A stretch of DNA of 64,000 nt from Antribacter gilvus. Lineage in GTDB: Bacteria; Actinomycetota; Actinomycetes; Actinomycetales; Cellulomonadaceae. Positions 48,278-56,603 of this stretch are shown piece after piece. Both the position numbers and the translations under genes were made by a program. The notes under the pieces are model-generated. The model did not search any database. It was given only the letters and a program-made list of their open reading frames with translations, and was not told the origin of the DNA. Numbering within the stretch: position 1 is the first letter of the stretch; each line of letters starts with the position of its first letter. The stretch lies in contig NZ_QXTH01000001.1 of the NCBI RefSeq assembly GCF_003946865.1, forward strand, positions 496,001 through 560,000, read 5' to 3'.

Positions 48278-48963
48278 CGGCTGGGCACCGACTGGTCGGC
48301 GGGCACGGACCCGAGACTGTCGCCGCGCCCCGTGCCGCCCGCGACGGCGGCCTCGACCAGCGCCGCGGCCGACCCGGGCTCCGCAGCGCCGACGACGGCC
48401 AGCAGGCTGTGCTCGAGGTAGCGCACCAGCTCCTCGGCGGGCAGGTCGGTGCCGATGCCGCCGTCCACGAGGGTCTGCTCGGCGAGGGCCACCCACGACC
48501 GCACGGCGATGTGCACCAGCTGCGTGTCCGGGGCCCCGAGCTGGAGCATCCCGGTGAGGGCGCGCTGAGTCTGCTCGCGCCGGGCGTCCTCGATGACCGC
48601 GCGGACCTCCTCGTCGCCGCTCGCGGCACCCCGTACGAGGGAGTAGAAGGTGGGCCCGTGCTCGCGCACGTACCGGACCAGCCGTGTCAGCGTGTCGCGC
48701 AGGCGGGGGATCGGCGGGAGATCCTCCCGGGGCTCCGAGGCGTGCAGCATCGAGTCCCGCGCTCGCCGGACGATCTCCTGGTGGAGGCCGTTCTTGGAGC
48801 CGAAGTAGTAGTAGACGAGCCCGGTCGAGACGCCCGCCTCAGCGGCGATCTCCTCGACGGTGACGTCCGCGAGCGCGCGGTCGGCCAGGGTCGCTACGCC
48901 GAGCGCGACGAGCTGGTTGCGTCGCTCCTCGGGACGGAGTCGGGTACGCCGGCCGGTTGCCAT
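48271..48963 (-). CDS. TetR-family transcriptional regulator
   Basis: The 230-residue protein has the TetR helix-turn-helix RNQLVALGVATLADRALADVTVEEIAAEAGVSTGLVYYYFGSKNGLHQEI and a helical ligand domain (TLTRLVRYVREHGPTFYSLVRGAA). TATGCT lies 6 bp before the ATG (leaderless). It is divergent from the DUF6230-DUF6114 pair, an arrangement frequently seen around this pair in actinobacteria, so it probably regulates them. The ligand is unknown. Confidence 0.9.
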   Translation of the reverse strand: MATGRRTRLRPEERRNQLVALGVATLADRALADVTVEEIAAEAGVSTGLVYYYFGSKNGLHQEIVRRARDSMLHASEPREDLPPIPRLRDTLTRLVRYVREHGPTFYSLVRGAASGDEEVRAVIEDARREQTQRALTGMLQLGAPDTQLVHIAVRSWVALAEQTLVDGGIGTDLPAEELVRYLEHSLLAVVGAAEPGSAAALVEAAVAGGTGRGDSLGSVPADQSVPSRA

Positions 48964-48969
48964 GCGCCG

Positions 48970-48975
48970 AGCATA
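48970..48975 (-). promoter_or_regulatory. -10 hexamer of leaderless tetR
   Basis: TATGCT on the minus strand lies 6 bp before the ATG at 48963. Confidence 0.5.
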
Positions 48976-49092
48976 TCGGCCACGCCGCCGACCAGGCCCG
49001 GCGCGGACAATTGACGCTGAGTCAGTAAGGCGGGTACTTTCGCACGCAAAGACGACAGAGGAGTCGTCGCCGTGCTTCCGAGGGGGAGACAC

Positions 49093-49710
49093 ATGGAACT
49101 GAGCTCGTTCACGCGGACGCGCGCCCGCCGCGTCCTGCTCGCCGCCGTACCTGTCGCGATCGCCACCGCGGTGCTCGGGGGCGGTGTCGCCCAGGGCGCC
49201 GTGCCCGTGTCGTTCGCGATCTCGAACGTGCCGTTCAAGATCAGCGCCACGACGCTGGACGGCACCGGATTCTCGCAGTACGCAGGGGTCGCCTACGAGA
49301 AGGGCGGCACCTCGAACCCGGCGCCCGACCTCGTGCACCCGGTCGCGATCGCGAACATCAAGAGCGCCACGCTGGCGAACCTCTGCCAGTCGATCGTCAT
49401 GGACACCGAGCTCGGCAAGGTCGGCCTGCTCATCAACGCGGGCACCGCGCCGGGCAAGCCCGCCGAGGCCAGCGACCTCCAGATCGCCATGACCGACCTC
49501 AAGGGCACGGCGACCTTCTCGAACATCCGGATCGGCGTCGACGCCTCGACCGTCAACACGGCCGTCAAGGGCGACCAGGGCGACTTCGCGATGGACTCGG
49601 ACAAGATCGTCATCGACGGCCTGCAGCAGGAGTCCTGGAGCACGTCGGCCTCCACCTTCAAGCTGACGGACCTCCACCTCCAGGTCACGGACGGCACGGA
49701 GTGCTTCTGA
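49093..49710 (+). CDS. DUF6230 family secreted protein
   Basis: The 205-residue protein has a signal peptide (FTRTRARRVLLAAVPVAIATAVLGGGVAQGA) followed by a beta-rich domain (VPVSFAISNVPFKISATTLDGTGFSQYAG ... LQVTDGTECF) with two Cys. It corresponds to DUF6230, a family annotated in Streptomyces alongside DUF6114 with occasional misannotation as cholesterol esterase. GGGGGAGACAC precedes the ATG. The downstream gene overlaps by 10 bp. Its function is unknown; an exported envelope-associated role is likely. Confidence 0.82.
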   Translation: MELSSFTRTRARRVLLAAVPVAIATAVLGGGVAQGAVPVSFAISNVPFKISATTLDGTGFSQYAGVAYEKGGTSNPAPDLVHPVAIANIKSATLANLCQSIVMDTELGKVGLLINAGTAPGKPAEASDLQIAMTDLKGTATFSNIRIGVDASTVNTAVKGDQGDFAMDSDKIVIDGLQQESWSTSASTFKLTDLHLQVTDGTECF

Positions 49711-51083
49711 GCCCGGGGGGCCGGACCCGCGTCGGACGCGCCGGGCCGCGTGAGCGGTTCGCTGCGAGGCGCCAGGACTTCCGGTCCTGGCGCCTGCAGC
49801 GCCCGTTCGTCGGGGGCGTGCTGATCGTCCTGTCCGGCCTCGAGATGCTGCTGGCGGGCCCGATCGACCTGGGCTACCTCCGGCTCGAGTTCCTCGTGAC
49901 GGGGTTCCAGGCCGTCATCATCCCGGTGGTGCTCGTCGCCGCCGGGGTGCTGATGCTGCTCATGCCCGCGCAGCGGGTCTTCTACAGCGTGGTCGCGCTC
50001 GCCACCGCGGTCTACTCGCTCGCGGGTCTCAACCTCGGCGGCTGGTTCGTCGGCTTCGCCCTCGGCGTGGCGGGCGGCCTGGTGGCGATCTCCTGGGCGC
50101 CACGGCAGGAGTCGCCCCCTGAGCCGGGTGTCGGCCGGCGCCGCACCGCAGGGGAGCGCTCGGCAGCAGTGGTCCTGGCAGGCGCCCTCGCGACGCAGGG
50201 TCTGGCGGCGGCTCCCCTGCCTGCGGCCACCTGCTGGGACCCGATCGACTGGCTCCCGATCATCACCTGCCCCACGCCGTCACCGACTCCGACTCCGACT
50301 CCGACACCGGCACCGACGGCGTCGGCCTCGCCATCGCCCTCGGCGAGAACGACGCCAGGGGCCGGTGAGAACCCCGTCGGCGACGTCGTGGACGGCGTCG
50401 GTGACGCGGTGGAGGGCGTGGTCGACGGGCTCACCGCAGAGGAAGCCGTCGGGATCGGCGAGGTCGTCGGCGAGGACGGCGAGATCCAGGCCGAGGAGGC
50501 GCCCGAGGTCGTCACCGAGGCCTTCCAGCTGGAGCTCGGGGAGTGCGTCACGCTGGAGTTCGGCGGCACGTTCGACCTGAACGTGCTCCTGCCGGGCGAC
50601 TGTGGTGAGCGCAACGACGCGAACACCTACTCGCTGCCAGGTGACCTGCGGAGCCGCGACCTCCACCCGCTGACCGGCCTGACGGGGATCGGCCTGGACA
50701 ACGTGCCGGTCACGGGCGGCGACCCGAACGGCGACGGGCGCCGGGACGTGCTGCGGCTGTCCGCGAGCGAGCTGACCGTCGACGGCTTCTGGCTCAAGAC
50801 CTACGCGTACGACGACGGGCCGGGGCTCGCCGGCAAGGCCGCCGGAACCGAGACGGACGCGGGCGCGGTCGAGCTGCGGGGGAACGTGCAGATGTACGTG
50901 TCGTCGCTCCACGCGGACCTGCCGGACGGGACGGACCTGCTGGAGCTGGCGCAGAAGATCGTGGCCGGTGCGTCCGTCGTCGAGATCCTGCTGGGTCTGG
51001 TCGACGCGCAGATGGGTCTGGTCGGCGCGACGTCGGACGTCCAGGTGTGGCGCAGCTTCCGCGAGCAGGTCTGGACCGGCTGA
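49701..51083 (+). CDS. DUF6114 family membrane protein with extended C-terminus
   Basis: The 460-residue protein starts at a GTG overlapping the DUF6230 gene by 10 bp. Residues about 30-130 hold four helices of the DUF6114 domain (RPFVGGVLIVLSGLEMLLAGPIDLG ... AGGLVAISWAP). Ordinary DUF6114 proteins are often around 130-250 residues. Here a Pro/Thr repeat (PTPTPTPTPAPTASASPSPS) and a long C-terminal external domain (about 250-460, GLTGIGLDNVPVTGG ... VQMYVSSLHADLPDGTDL) are added. The latter resembles a second DUF6230-like secreted module. The function is unknown. Confidence 0.75.
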   Translation: MLLSPGGRTRVGRAGPRERFAARRQDFRSWRLQRPFVGGVLIVLSGLEMLLAGPIDLGYLRLEFLVTGFQAVIIPVVLVAAGVLMLLMPAQRVFYSVVALATAVYSLAGLNLGGWFVGFALGVAGGLVAISWAPRQESPPEPGVGRRRTAGERSAAVVLAGALATQGLAAAPLPAATCWDPIDWLPIITCPTPSPTPTPTPTPAPTASASPSPSARTTPGAGENPVGDVVDGVGDAVEGVVDGLTAEEAVGIGEVVGEDGEIQAEEAPEVVTEAFQLELGECVTLEFGGTFDLNVLLPGDCGERNDANTYSLPGDLRSRDLHPLTGLTGIGLDNVPVTGGDPNGDGRRDVLRLSASELTVDGFWLKTYAYDDGPGLAGKAAGTETDAGAVELRGNVQMYVSSLHADLPDGTDLLELAQKIVAGASVVEILLGLVDAQMGLVGATSDVQVWRSFREQVWTG

Positions 51084-51089
51084 CCCCGC

Positions 51090-52463
51090 TCAGGCTCCCA
51101 GCGCGTGGCGCATCGGCTCCAGCTTCGCCTCGGACTCGGCGAGCTCGGCCAGCGGGTCCGACGCCGCGACGATGCCGCAGCCCGCGAACAGCCGGACCTG
51201 CCGGGGGTCCCTCGCCGACAGCTCCGCCGAGCGCAGGGCGATGCCCCACTCGCCGTCGCCGTCGGCGCCCAGCCAGCCCACCGGGCCCGCGTACCGTGCC
51301 CGGTCCAGGCCCTCGATCTCGCGGATCAGAGCCCGCGCCGCGAGCGTCGGCGTGCCGCACACGGCGGCGCTCGGGTGCAGGGCGGCGGCCAGCGAGAGGG
51401 ACGACGGCGCCTGGTCGCCCGCCTGGTCCAGCACGCCCGTGACGTCGGTGGCGAGGTGCATGACGTTGGGGAGGTGCAGCACGAACGGCGCCTCGGGCAC
51501 GTTCATCGACGTGCAGAACGGCTCGAGCGCCGCGGCGACCGACGCCACGGCGTACTCGTGCTCCTCCAGGTCCTTCGAGGACCGTGCGAGCTGGGCCGCC
51601 CGCAGCAGGTCCGCGTCGCCCTCCGGTCCGCCGTCGACGGCGGACCGGCCGATCGTCCCGGCGAGCACACGGGACGTCACCAGGCCCTTCTCGCTCCGGA
51701 CCAGCAGCTCGGGCGTGGCGCCCACCATCCCGGCGACGCTGAACGTCCAGCAGGCCTCGTAGGCGGTGGCGAGGCGGCCCAGGAGGAACCGCGGGTCCAC
51801 GGGCCGCTCGGCGCGCGCCAGGACGTCCCGCGCCAGCACCACCTTCTCCAGCTCGCCGGCCCGGATCCGGGCGACGCCCTCGGCGACGACCTCCGGCCAG
51901 TCGGAGGCGGCGACGGCGCCGTCGGACACCGTGACGTGCCCGGGAGAGGTGACGGGCGTGCGCGGCATGGCTTCGAGGAGCGCCGCGCCCGGGGCGGGGG
52001 CGGCGTCGTCGAGGCGCGAGACGACGGTGAGCCACGCCACCGCGCCGCGGCGGCCGACCACCACCTCCGGGACCACGAGGACGCCGCCGGGACGCGCGGG
52101 GTCCTCGTCCTCGTCGCCGGGCTCGGTGTCGTCGAACGCGAACGAGCCGAACGCCACCGGCCCGGTGCCGGGGAGGCCGACGTCGTCGATCACGACGGCC
52201 CGGCCCAGGACCGTCCGCCAGGCGTCCTCGGCGTCGGCGAACCGGCCGGGGCCTACCGTCTCGAGCCGCAGCACCTCGCCCCAGCCCACGAGGCCGTCGC
52301 CGCGGCGCACCCAGGCGAGCGGCCGGGTGTCGGGAAGCAGGTCGGTCAGGGCGGTGAGCCCGTCGCCGAGATCGATCGGGACGGTGCGGACCACGAGCGT
52401 GGCGTCCACGGGGGACGTGTCGAGGTGCGGCGTGCTCACGCCGGCGGGCAGTGCGGTCATCAC
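51090..52463 (-). CDS. menF: Isochorismate synthase (MenF/EntC-like)
   Basis: The 457-residue protein is a chorismate-utilising enzyme. Motifs include [50 protein letters not shown] and the final [31 protein letters not shown] ... [13 protein letters not shown]. It makes isochorismate from chorismate for MenD. EntC-like siderophore use is less likely because no DHBA genes are nearby while all other men genes are. TATCCT lies 5 bp upstream of the GTG; an ATG 3 bp inside is an alternative. It is divergent from menG. Confidence 0.9.
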   Translation of the reverse strand: MMTALPAGVSTPHLDTSPVDATLVVRTVPIDLGDGLTALTDLLPDTRPLAWVRRGDGLVGWGEVLRLETVGPGRFADAEDAWRTVLGRAVVIDDVGLPGTGPVAFGSFAFDDTEPGDEDEDPARPGGVLVVPEVVVGRRGAVAWLTVVSRLDDAAPAPGAALLEAMPRTPVTSPGHVTVSDGAVAASDWPEVVAEGVARIRAGELEKVVLARDVLARAERPVDPRFLLGRLATAYEACWTFSVAGMVGATPELLVRSEKGLVTSRVLAGTIGRSAVDGGPEGDADLLRAAQLARSSKDLEEHEYAVASVAAALEPFCTSMNVPEAPFVLHLPNVMHLATDVTGVLDQAGDQAPSSLSLAAALHPSAAVCGTPTLAARALIREIEGLDRARYAGPVGWLGADGDGEWGIALRSAELSARDPRQVRLFAGCGIVAASDPLAELAESEAKLEPMRHALGA

Positions 52464-52581
52464 TCCTCAGGATAGGTCGGCGCGGGAGCCTCGCCGGACG
52501 CCCGTGGCCAGCCTCACACGCGGACGTCCGCGGGCGGGCGGCGGGACGGACGGGGCCCGCCAGGCGTGGAAAGATCGGGCC

Positions 52582-53277
52582 ATGTCGCGTGCAAGCCTGG
52601 AGAAGAAGCCCGCAGAGGTCGCGTCGATGTTCGACGGCATCGCCCGCCGCTACGACCTCACCAACGACCTGATCTCCCTGGGCCAGGACCGTCGCTGGCG
52701 CAGGCTCACCGTCGACGCCGTCGCCGCGATGCCCGGCGAACGGGTCCTCGACCTCGCCGCCGGCACCGGTACCAGCTCCGAGCCGTTCGCCGACGGCGGC
52801 GCGTACGTCGTGCCGTCGGACTTCTCGATCGGGATGCTCCGGGTCGGCAAGGAACGACGCCCCGACCTGCCGTTCGTCGCGGGCGACGCGACGAGCCTGC
52901 CGTTCGCCGACGCCAGCTTCGACGCCGCGACGATCAGCTTCGGCCTGCGCAACGTGGTCGACACGAGCGCCGCGCTCCGCGAGATGCTGCGGGTCGTGCG
53001 GCCCGGCGGTCGGATCGTCATCGCCGAGTTCTCCACGCCCACGTGGGTACCGTTCCGGATGGCCTACCACGAGGGCTTCCTGCGGGTGCTGCCCGTGCTG
53101 GCCCGCACCGTGAGCACCGACCGCGGCTCCTACGAGTACCTCACCGAGTCGATCCGCTCCTGGCCCGACCAGGAGGCGCTCGCCCGCCTGATGCTCGGCG
53201 CCGGCTGGGAGCGGGTCGCCTACCGGAACGTCTCGGGCGGGATCGTGGCGCTCCACCGGGGTTTCCGCCCGGCCTGA
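52582..53277 (+). CDS. menG: Demethylmenaquinone methyltransferase MenG (UbiE)
   Basis: The 231-residue SAM-dependent methyltransferase carries motif [17 protein letters not shown] and the UbiE/COQ5 signature sequences [13 protein letters not shown] and [21 protein letters not shown]. It methylates demethylmenaquinone, the last step before reduction of the isoprenoid chain. A 33-bp-arm palindrome and a Rex operator separate it from the reductase gene downstream. Confidence 0.95.
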   Translation: MSRASLEKKPAEVASMFDGIARRYDLTNDLISLGQDRRWRRLTVDAVAAMPGERVLDLAAGTGTSSEPFADGGAYVVPSDFSIGMLRVGKERRPDLPFVAGDATSLPFADASFDAATISFGLRNVVDTSAALREMLRVVRPGGRIVIAEFSTPTWVPFRMAYHEGFLRVLPVLARTVSTDRGSYEYLTESIRSWPDQEALARLMLGAGWERVAYRNVSGGIVALHRGFRPA

Positions 53278-53318
53278 CGCCCGCGCCCTGCTCGCGCCGC
53301 GCTCGCGCCACACCAGCT

Positions 53319-53390
53319 CGCGTGATCGGTAGAACGTCGCATGATCGGCAGCTCGAACTGCCGATCATGCGACGTTCTACCGATCACGCG
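53319..53390. terminator. Perfect 33-bp-arm palindrome between menG and the reductase gene
   Basis: The arms (53319-53351, 53358-53390) are fully complementary around a 6-nt loop (CTCGAA). The left arm starts CGCGTGATCGGTAGAACGTC. It begins 41 bp after menG and precedes the menJ-nuo promoter region, so it probably insulates the two. Confidence 0.8.
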
Positions 53391-53445
53391 GCGCGTGGCG
53401 GCACCGCACACGGGGCGTGTTCGTGCTGCCCGAAAAGTCCCGGCG

Positions 53446-53464
53446 CGAGGTTAGGACAGCCTTG
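53446..53464. promoter_or_regulatory. Possible DtxR/IdeR-like iron box
   Basis: CGAGGTTAGGACAGCCTTG matches the classic 19-bp iron-box consensus at about 13 positions. It is degenerate and may be chance. Confidence 0.25.
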
Positions 53465-53502
53465 GTGGTGAAACCCCCGTCTGTGTGGCTAGGGTGACGG
53501 TG

Positions 53503-53520
53503 TTGTGACAGGGTTCACAA
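53503..53520. promoter_or_regulatory. Rex operator upstream of menJ-nuo
   Basis: TTGTGACAGGGTTCACAA has perfect 6-bp arms TTGTGA/TCACAA and matches the Rex operator consensus (TTGTGA...TCACAA). It lies just downstream of a possible -10 TAGGGT (53490-53495) and 46 bp before the GTG at 53566. Rex is encoded at 27451. Confidence 0.75.
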
Positions 53521-53565
53521 GGCCCTTGTCAGCAAGCGACGAGTTCACGACCTGGGGGTGAGCAC

Positions 53566-54873
53566 GTGCGAGCAGGATCCCGCGACGACGCGGACGTCAT
53601 CGTGGTGGGCGCCGGCCCCGCCGGCTCGTCCGCCGCGCACTGGTGCGCGGCCGCAGGCCTCGACGTGCTGCTCCTGGAGAAGGGCGAGTTCCCCCGCGAC
53701 AAGATCTGCGGCGACGGTCTGACGCCCCGAGCGGTCGCCGAGCTGGCCCGCATGGGCGTGGCCACCCGCGCCGAGGACGGCTGGATCCGCAACCGCGGCC
53801 TCCGGGTCCACGGCGGGGGCCGCAGCTACGAGCTCGACTGGCCGGACCTCACGAGCTACCCCGGGTACGGGCTGGCCCGCTCCCGCATGACGCTGGACCA
53901 CACGCTGGCGCAGCACGCGCAGGCGAGCGGGGCCAAGCTCCTGGAGCGCACCAAGGTCACGGGCCCCGTCCGTGACGAGCGCACCGGCCGGGTCACCGGC
54001 GTCGTCGTGCAGGGGCTGGACACGGGCGGGCGGGCCGACGGCGAGCCGCGCGAGCTCCGCGCCCCCGTGGTGGTCGCGGCGGACGGTGTCAGCTCCCGCT
54101 TCGCCACGAGCCTGGGCATCTCGCGCCGGGACGACCGCCCGATGGGCACGGCGGTGCGTGCCTACTACCGCACGCCGCGGCACGAGGACCCGTTCATGGA
54201 GTCGCACCTGGAGCTGTGGTCGGGCGCTCCGGGCAAGAGCGACCTCCTGCCCGGCTACGGCTGGATCTTCCCGCTGGGCGACGGCACGGCCAACGTGGGG
54301 CTGGGCAGCGTCCACTCCACGCCCGCCCGCCAGTCCGCCGCGAGCATCGACTACCGCCGCCTCCAGGACACGTGGCTGCGCAACAGCGCGCCCGAGGGCT
54401 GGGAGATCAGCCCGGAAGCGGCCACGGGCCCTGTCCGCGGCGCCGCCCTCCCGATGGGCTTCAACCGCGGGCCGCTGTACTCCGACGGGGTGCTCCTCGC
54501 GGGCGACTCGGCGGGCATGGTGAGCCCGTTCAACGGCGAGGGCATCGCGTACGGGCTGCAGGCGGGCCGCGTCGCCGCGGACGCCATCGTCCAGGCCCGG
54601 GTCAAGAACACCGGGGCGGCCCGCGAGGCCGCCCTCGCCACGTACGCCGACCGCATGCGTGCGGACCTCGGCGGCTACTACACGCTGGGCCGCTGGTTCG
54701 TGCGGCTCATCGAGCACCCCGAGGTGATGCGGGTGTGCGTCCGGTACGGCCTTCCCCGCAAGGTCGTCATGCAGTTCACGCTCAAGCTCTTGTCCGACTG
54801 TTACGAGCCCCGCGGCGGCGACTGGATCGACCGCGTGATCGCCGGGCTCACCAGGGTGGTGCCTCGTTCATGA
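53566..54873 (+). CDS. menJ: Geranylgeranyl reductase family FAD oxidoreductase (MenJ-like)
   Basis: The 435-residue flavoprotein has FAD motif VIVVGAGPAGSSAAHWCAAAGLDVLLLEK, the family sequence FPRDKICGDGLTPRAV and GDSAGMVSPFNGEGIAYGLQAGR. Its relatives include mycobacterial MenJ, which reduces one double bond of the menaquinone chain. Its position between menG and nuo fits that role, although reduction of another isoprenoid (for example archaeol-like or carotenoid precursors) cannot be excluded. The Rex operator upstream suggests NADH-responsive control together with complex I. The nuoA start is 13 bp downstream. Confidence 0.9.
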   Translation: MRAGSRDDADVIVVGAGPAGSSAAHWCAAAGLDVLLLEKGEFPRDKICGDGLTPRAVAELARMGVATRAEDGWIRNRGLRVHGGGRSYELDWPDLTSYPGYGLARSRMTLDHTLAQHAQASGAKLLERTKVTGPVRDERTGRVTGVVVQGLDTGGRADGEPRELRAPVVVAADGVSSRFATSLGISRRDDRPMGTAVRAYYRTPRHEDPFMESHLELWSGAPGKSDLLPGYGWIFPLGDGTANVGLGSVHSTPARQSAASIDYRRLQDTWLRNSAPEGWEISPEAATGPVRGAALPMGFNRGPLYSDGVLLAGDSAGMVSPFNGEGIAYGLQAGRVAADAIVQARVKNTGAAREAALATYADRMRADLGGYYTLGRWFVRLIEHPEVMRVCVRYGLPRKVVMQFTLKLLSDCYEPRGGDWIDRVIAGLTRVVPRS

Positions 54874-54886
54874 GGGAGATCCGAGC

Positions 54887-55249
54887 ATGACCAACCCCTA
54901 TGTCCCCGTCCTGGTCCTGATGGCCGTGGCGGCAGTCCTCGCGCTGGGCGGGGTCGCGGCGAGCGCCGTGATCGGCCCCAAGCGCTACAACCGCGCCAAG
55001 CTCGACGCGTACGAGTGCGGCATCGAGCCGACGCCGCACGCCACGGGCGGCGGGCGCCTGCCGATCAAGTACTACCTCGTCGCGATGACGTTCATCGTCT
55101 TCGACATCGAGGTGGTGTTCCTCTATCCGTGGGCGGTCGACTTCACCACCCTCGCGACGTTCGGGCTCGTGGCCATGCTGGGCTTCCTGGCGCTGATCAC
55201 CGTCCCGTTCGTCTACGAGTGGCGACGCGGCGGGTTCGACTGGGTCTGA
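54887..55249 (+). CDS. nuoA: NADH-quinone oxidoreductase subunit A
   Basis: The 120-residue subunit has three membrane helices and the conserved YECGIEPTPHATGGGRLPIKYYLVAMTFIVFDIEVVFLYPW segment that lines the quinone channel region. It is first in the nuo block, 13 bp after menJ, with GGGAG upstream. A hairpin separates it from nuoB. Confidence 0.96.
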   Translation: MTNPYVPVLVLMAVAAVLALGGVAASAVIGPKRYNRAKLDAYECGIEPTPHATGGGRLPIKYYLVAMTFIVFDIEVVFLYPWAVDFTTLATFGLVAMLGFLALITVPFVYEWRRGGFDWV

Positions 55250-55254
55250 CTAGT

Positions 55255-55275
55255 GCGGCGCCGGAAAGGCGCCGC
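55255..55275 (+). promoter_or_regulatory. Hairpin between nuoA and nuoB
   Basis: GCGGCGCC/GGCGCCGC forms a perfect 8-bp stem with a GGAAA loop, followed by the nuoB ribosome-binding site (AAGGAAG). It might tune nuoB expression or protect the nuoA 3' end. Confidence 0.6.
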
Positions 55276-55290
55276 GAGTAAGGAAGCGCA

Positions 55291-55842
55291 ATGGGTGTCG
55301 AAGAAGCTCCATCAGGTTTCCTGCTGACGACGATCGAGGATCTCGCCGGCTACCTCCGCAAGGCGTCGCTGTGGCCGGTCACGTTCGGCCTGGCGTGCTG
55401 CGCCATCGAGATGATGGCCGCCGGCGCGCCGCGGTACGACCTGTCCCGGTTCGGCATGGAGGTGTTCCGCGCCTCGCCGCGCCAGGCCGACCTGATGATC
55501 GTCGCGGGCCGCGTGAGCCAGAAGATGGCTCCGGTGGTGCGCCAGGTGTACGACCAGATGAGCGAGCCCAAGTGGGTGCTCTCGATGGGCGTGTGCGCGA
55601 GCAGCGGCGGCATGTTCAACAACTACGCGATCGTCCAGGGCGTGGACCACATCCTCCCGGTCGACATCTACCTGCCCGGCTGCCCGCCGCGCCCGGAGAT
55701 GCTGATCAACGCGATCCTCGCGCTCCACGACCAGATCCAGCAGGCGCCGCTCGGCGTGAACCGCCGCGAGGCGGCGGCCGCGGCCGAGGCCGCCGCGCTG
55801 GAGGCGACGCCCACGTTCGAGATGAAGGGGCTCCTGCGATGA
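55291..55842 (+). CDS. nuoB: NADH-quinone oxidoreductase subunit B
   Basis: The 183-residue subunit binds cluster N2. The Cys ligands are visible in [19 protein letters not shown] and LPGCPPRPE. It begins [29 protein letters not shown]. The N2 site passes electrons to menaquinone. The stop overlaps the nuoC start (ATGA). Confidence 0.97.
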   Translation: MGVEEAPSGFLLTTIEDLAGYLRKASLWPVTFGLACCAIEMMAAGAPRYDLSRFGMEVFRASPRQADLMIVAGRVSQKMAPVVRQVYDQMSEPKWVLSMGVCASSGGMFNNYAIVQGVDHILPVDIYLPGCPPRPEMLINAILALHDQIQQAPLGVNRREAAAAAEAAALEATPTFEMKGLLR

Positions 55843-56603
55843 GCGGTGCGTCTGTGCCCGACGGCGGCGGCCCGGGCGGCGAGGTCGTCGCGCCTCCCGC
55901 CGGGGCCACGCAGCTGGAGGTCGTCGAGGTCCGCAAGGGCATGTTCGGCGTGGGCGACTCCGGAGACACGAGCGGCTACGGCGGCCTGGTGGCCCCTGTG
56001 GTCATGCCCGGTCCGTCGGCCCGCCCGTACGGCAGCTGGTTCGACGAGGTCGTGGACGTCCTCGCGGAGGTCCTGGCCGAGGGCGGCCTGGCGTACGACG
56101 ACGCGGTGGAGAAGGTCGTCGTCGACCGCCACGGCGCCACGACGCCGGACGCGCCGCAGGTGGAGCTGACGCTGTACGTGCGCCGCGAGCACCTGGTGCC
56201 GGTCTGCCAGGCGCTGCGCGACGACCAGGACCTGCGCTTCGAGATGTCGCTCGGGGTCTCGGGCGTGCACTACCCGCACGAGACGGGCCGGGAGCTGCAC
56301 GCGGTGTACCACCTGGTGTCGATCACGCACGGGCGCCGGCTGCGCCTCGAGGTGGCCGCGCCGGACGCCGACCCGCACATGCCGTCGACGGTGAGCGTGT
56401 ATCCCACGAACGACTGGCACGAGCGCGAGACGTACGACTTCTTCGGCCTGATCTTCGACGGCCACCCCGCGCTGACCCGCATCGAGATGCCCGACGACTG
56501 GGTGGGTCACCCGCAGCGCAAGGACTACCCCCTCGGCGGCATCCCCGTCGAGTACAAGGGGGCCACCGTGCCCCCGCCGGACACGAGGAGGTCCTACTCG
56601 TGA
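55839..56603 (+). CDS. nuoC: NADH-quinone oxidoreductase subunit C
   Basis: The 254-residue subunit carries the typical [30 protein letters not shown] motif. A Gly/Pro-rich N-terminal extension of about 70 residues ([20 protein letters not shown]) is characteristic of actinobacterial NuoC. The ATG overlaps nuoB and the stop overlaps nuoD. It belongs to the hydrophilic connecting fragment. Confidence 0.95.
   Translation: MSGASVPDGGGPGGEVVAPPAGATQLEVVEVRKGMFGVGDSGDTSGYGGLVAPVVMPGPSARPYGSWFDEVVDVLAEVLAEGGLAYDDAVEKVVVDRHGATTPDAPQVELTLYVRREHLVPVCQALRDDQDLRFEMSLGVSGVHYPHETGRELHAVYHLVSITHGRRLRLEVAAPDADPHMPSTVSVYPTNDWHERETYDFFGLIFDGHPALTRIEMPDDWVGHPQRKDYPLGGIPVEYKGATVPPPDTRRSYS

Noticed and set aside
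51090-52463. Isochorismate synthase for siderophore production (EntC)
   Set aside because: No 2,3-dihydroxybenzoate or NRPS genes nearby, while the rest of the menaquinone pathway surrounds it.
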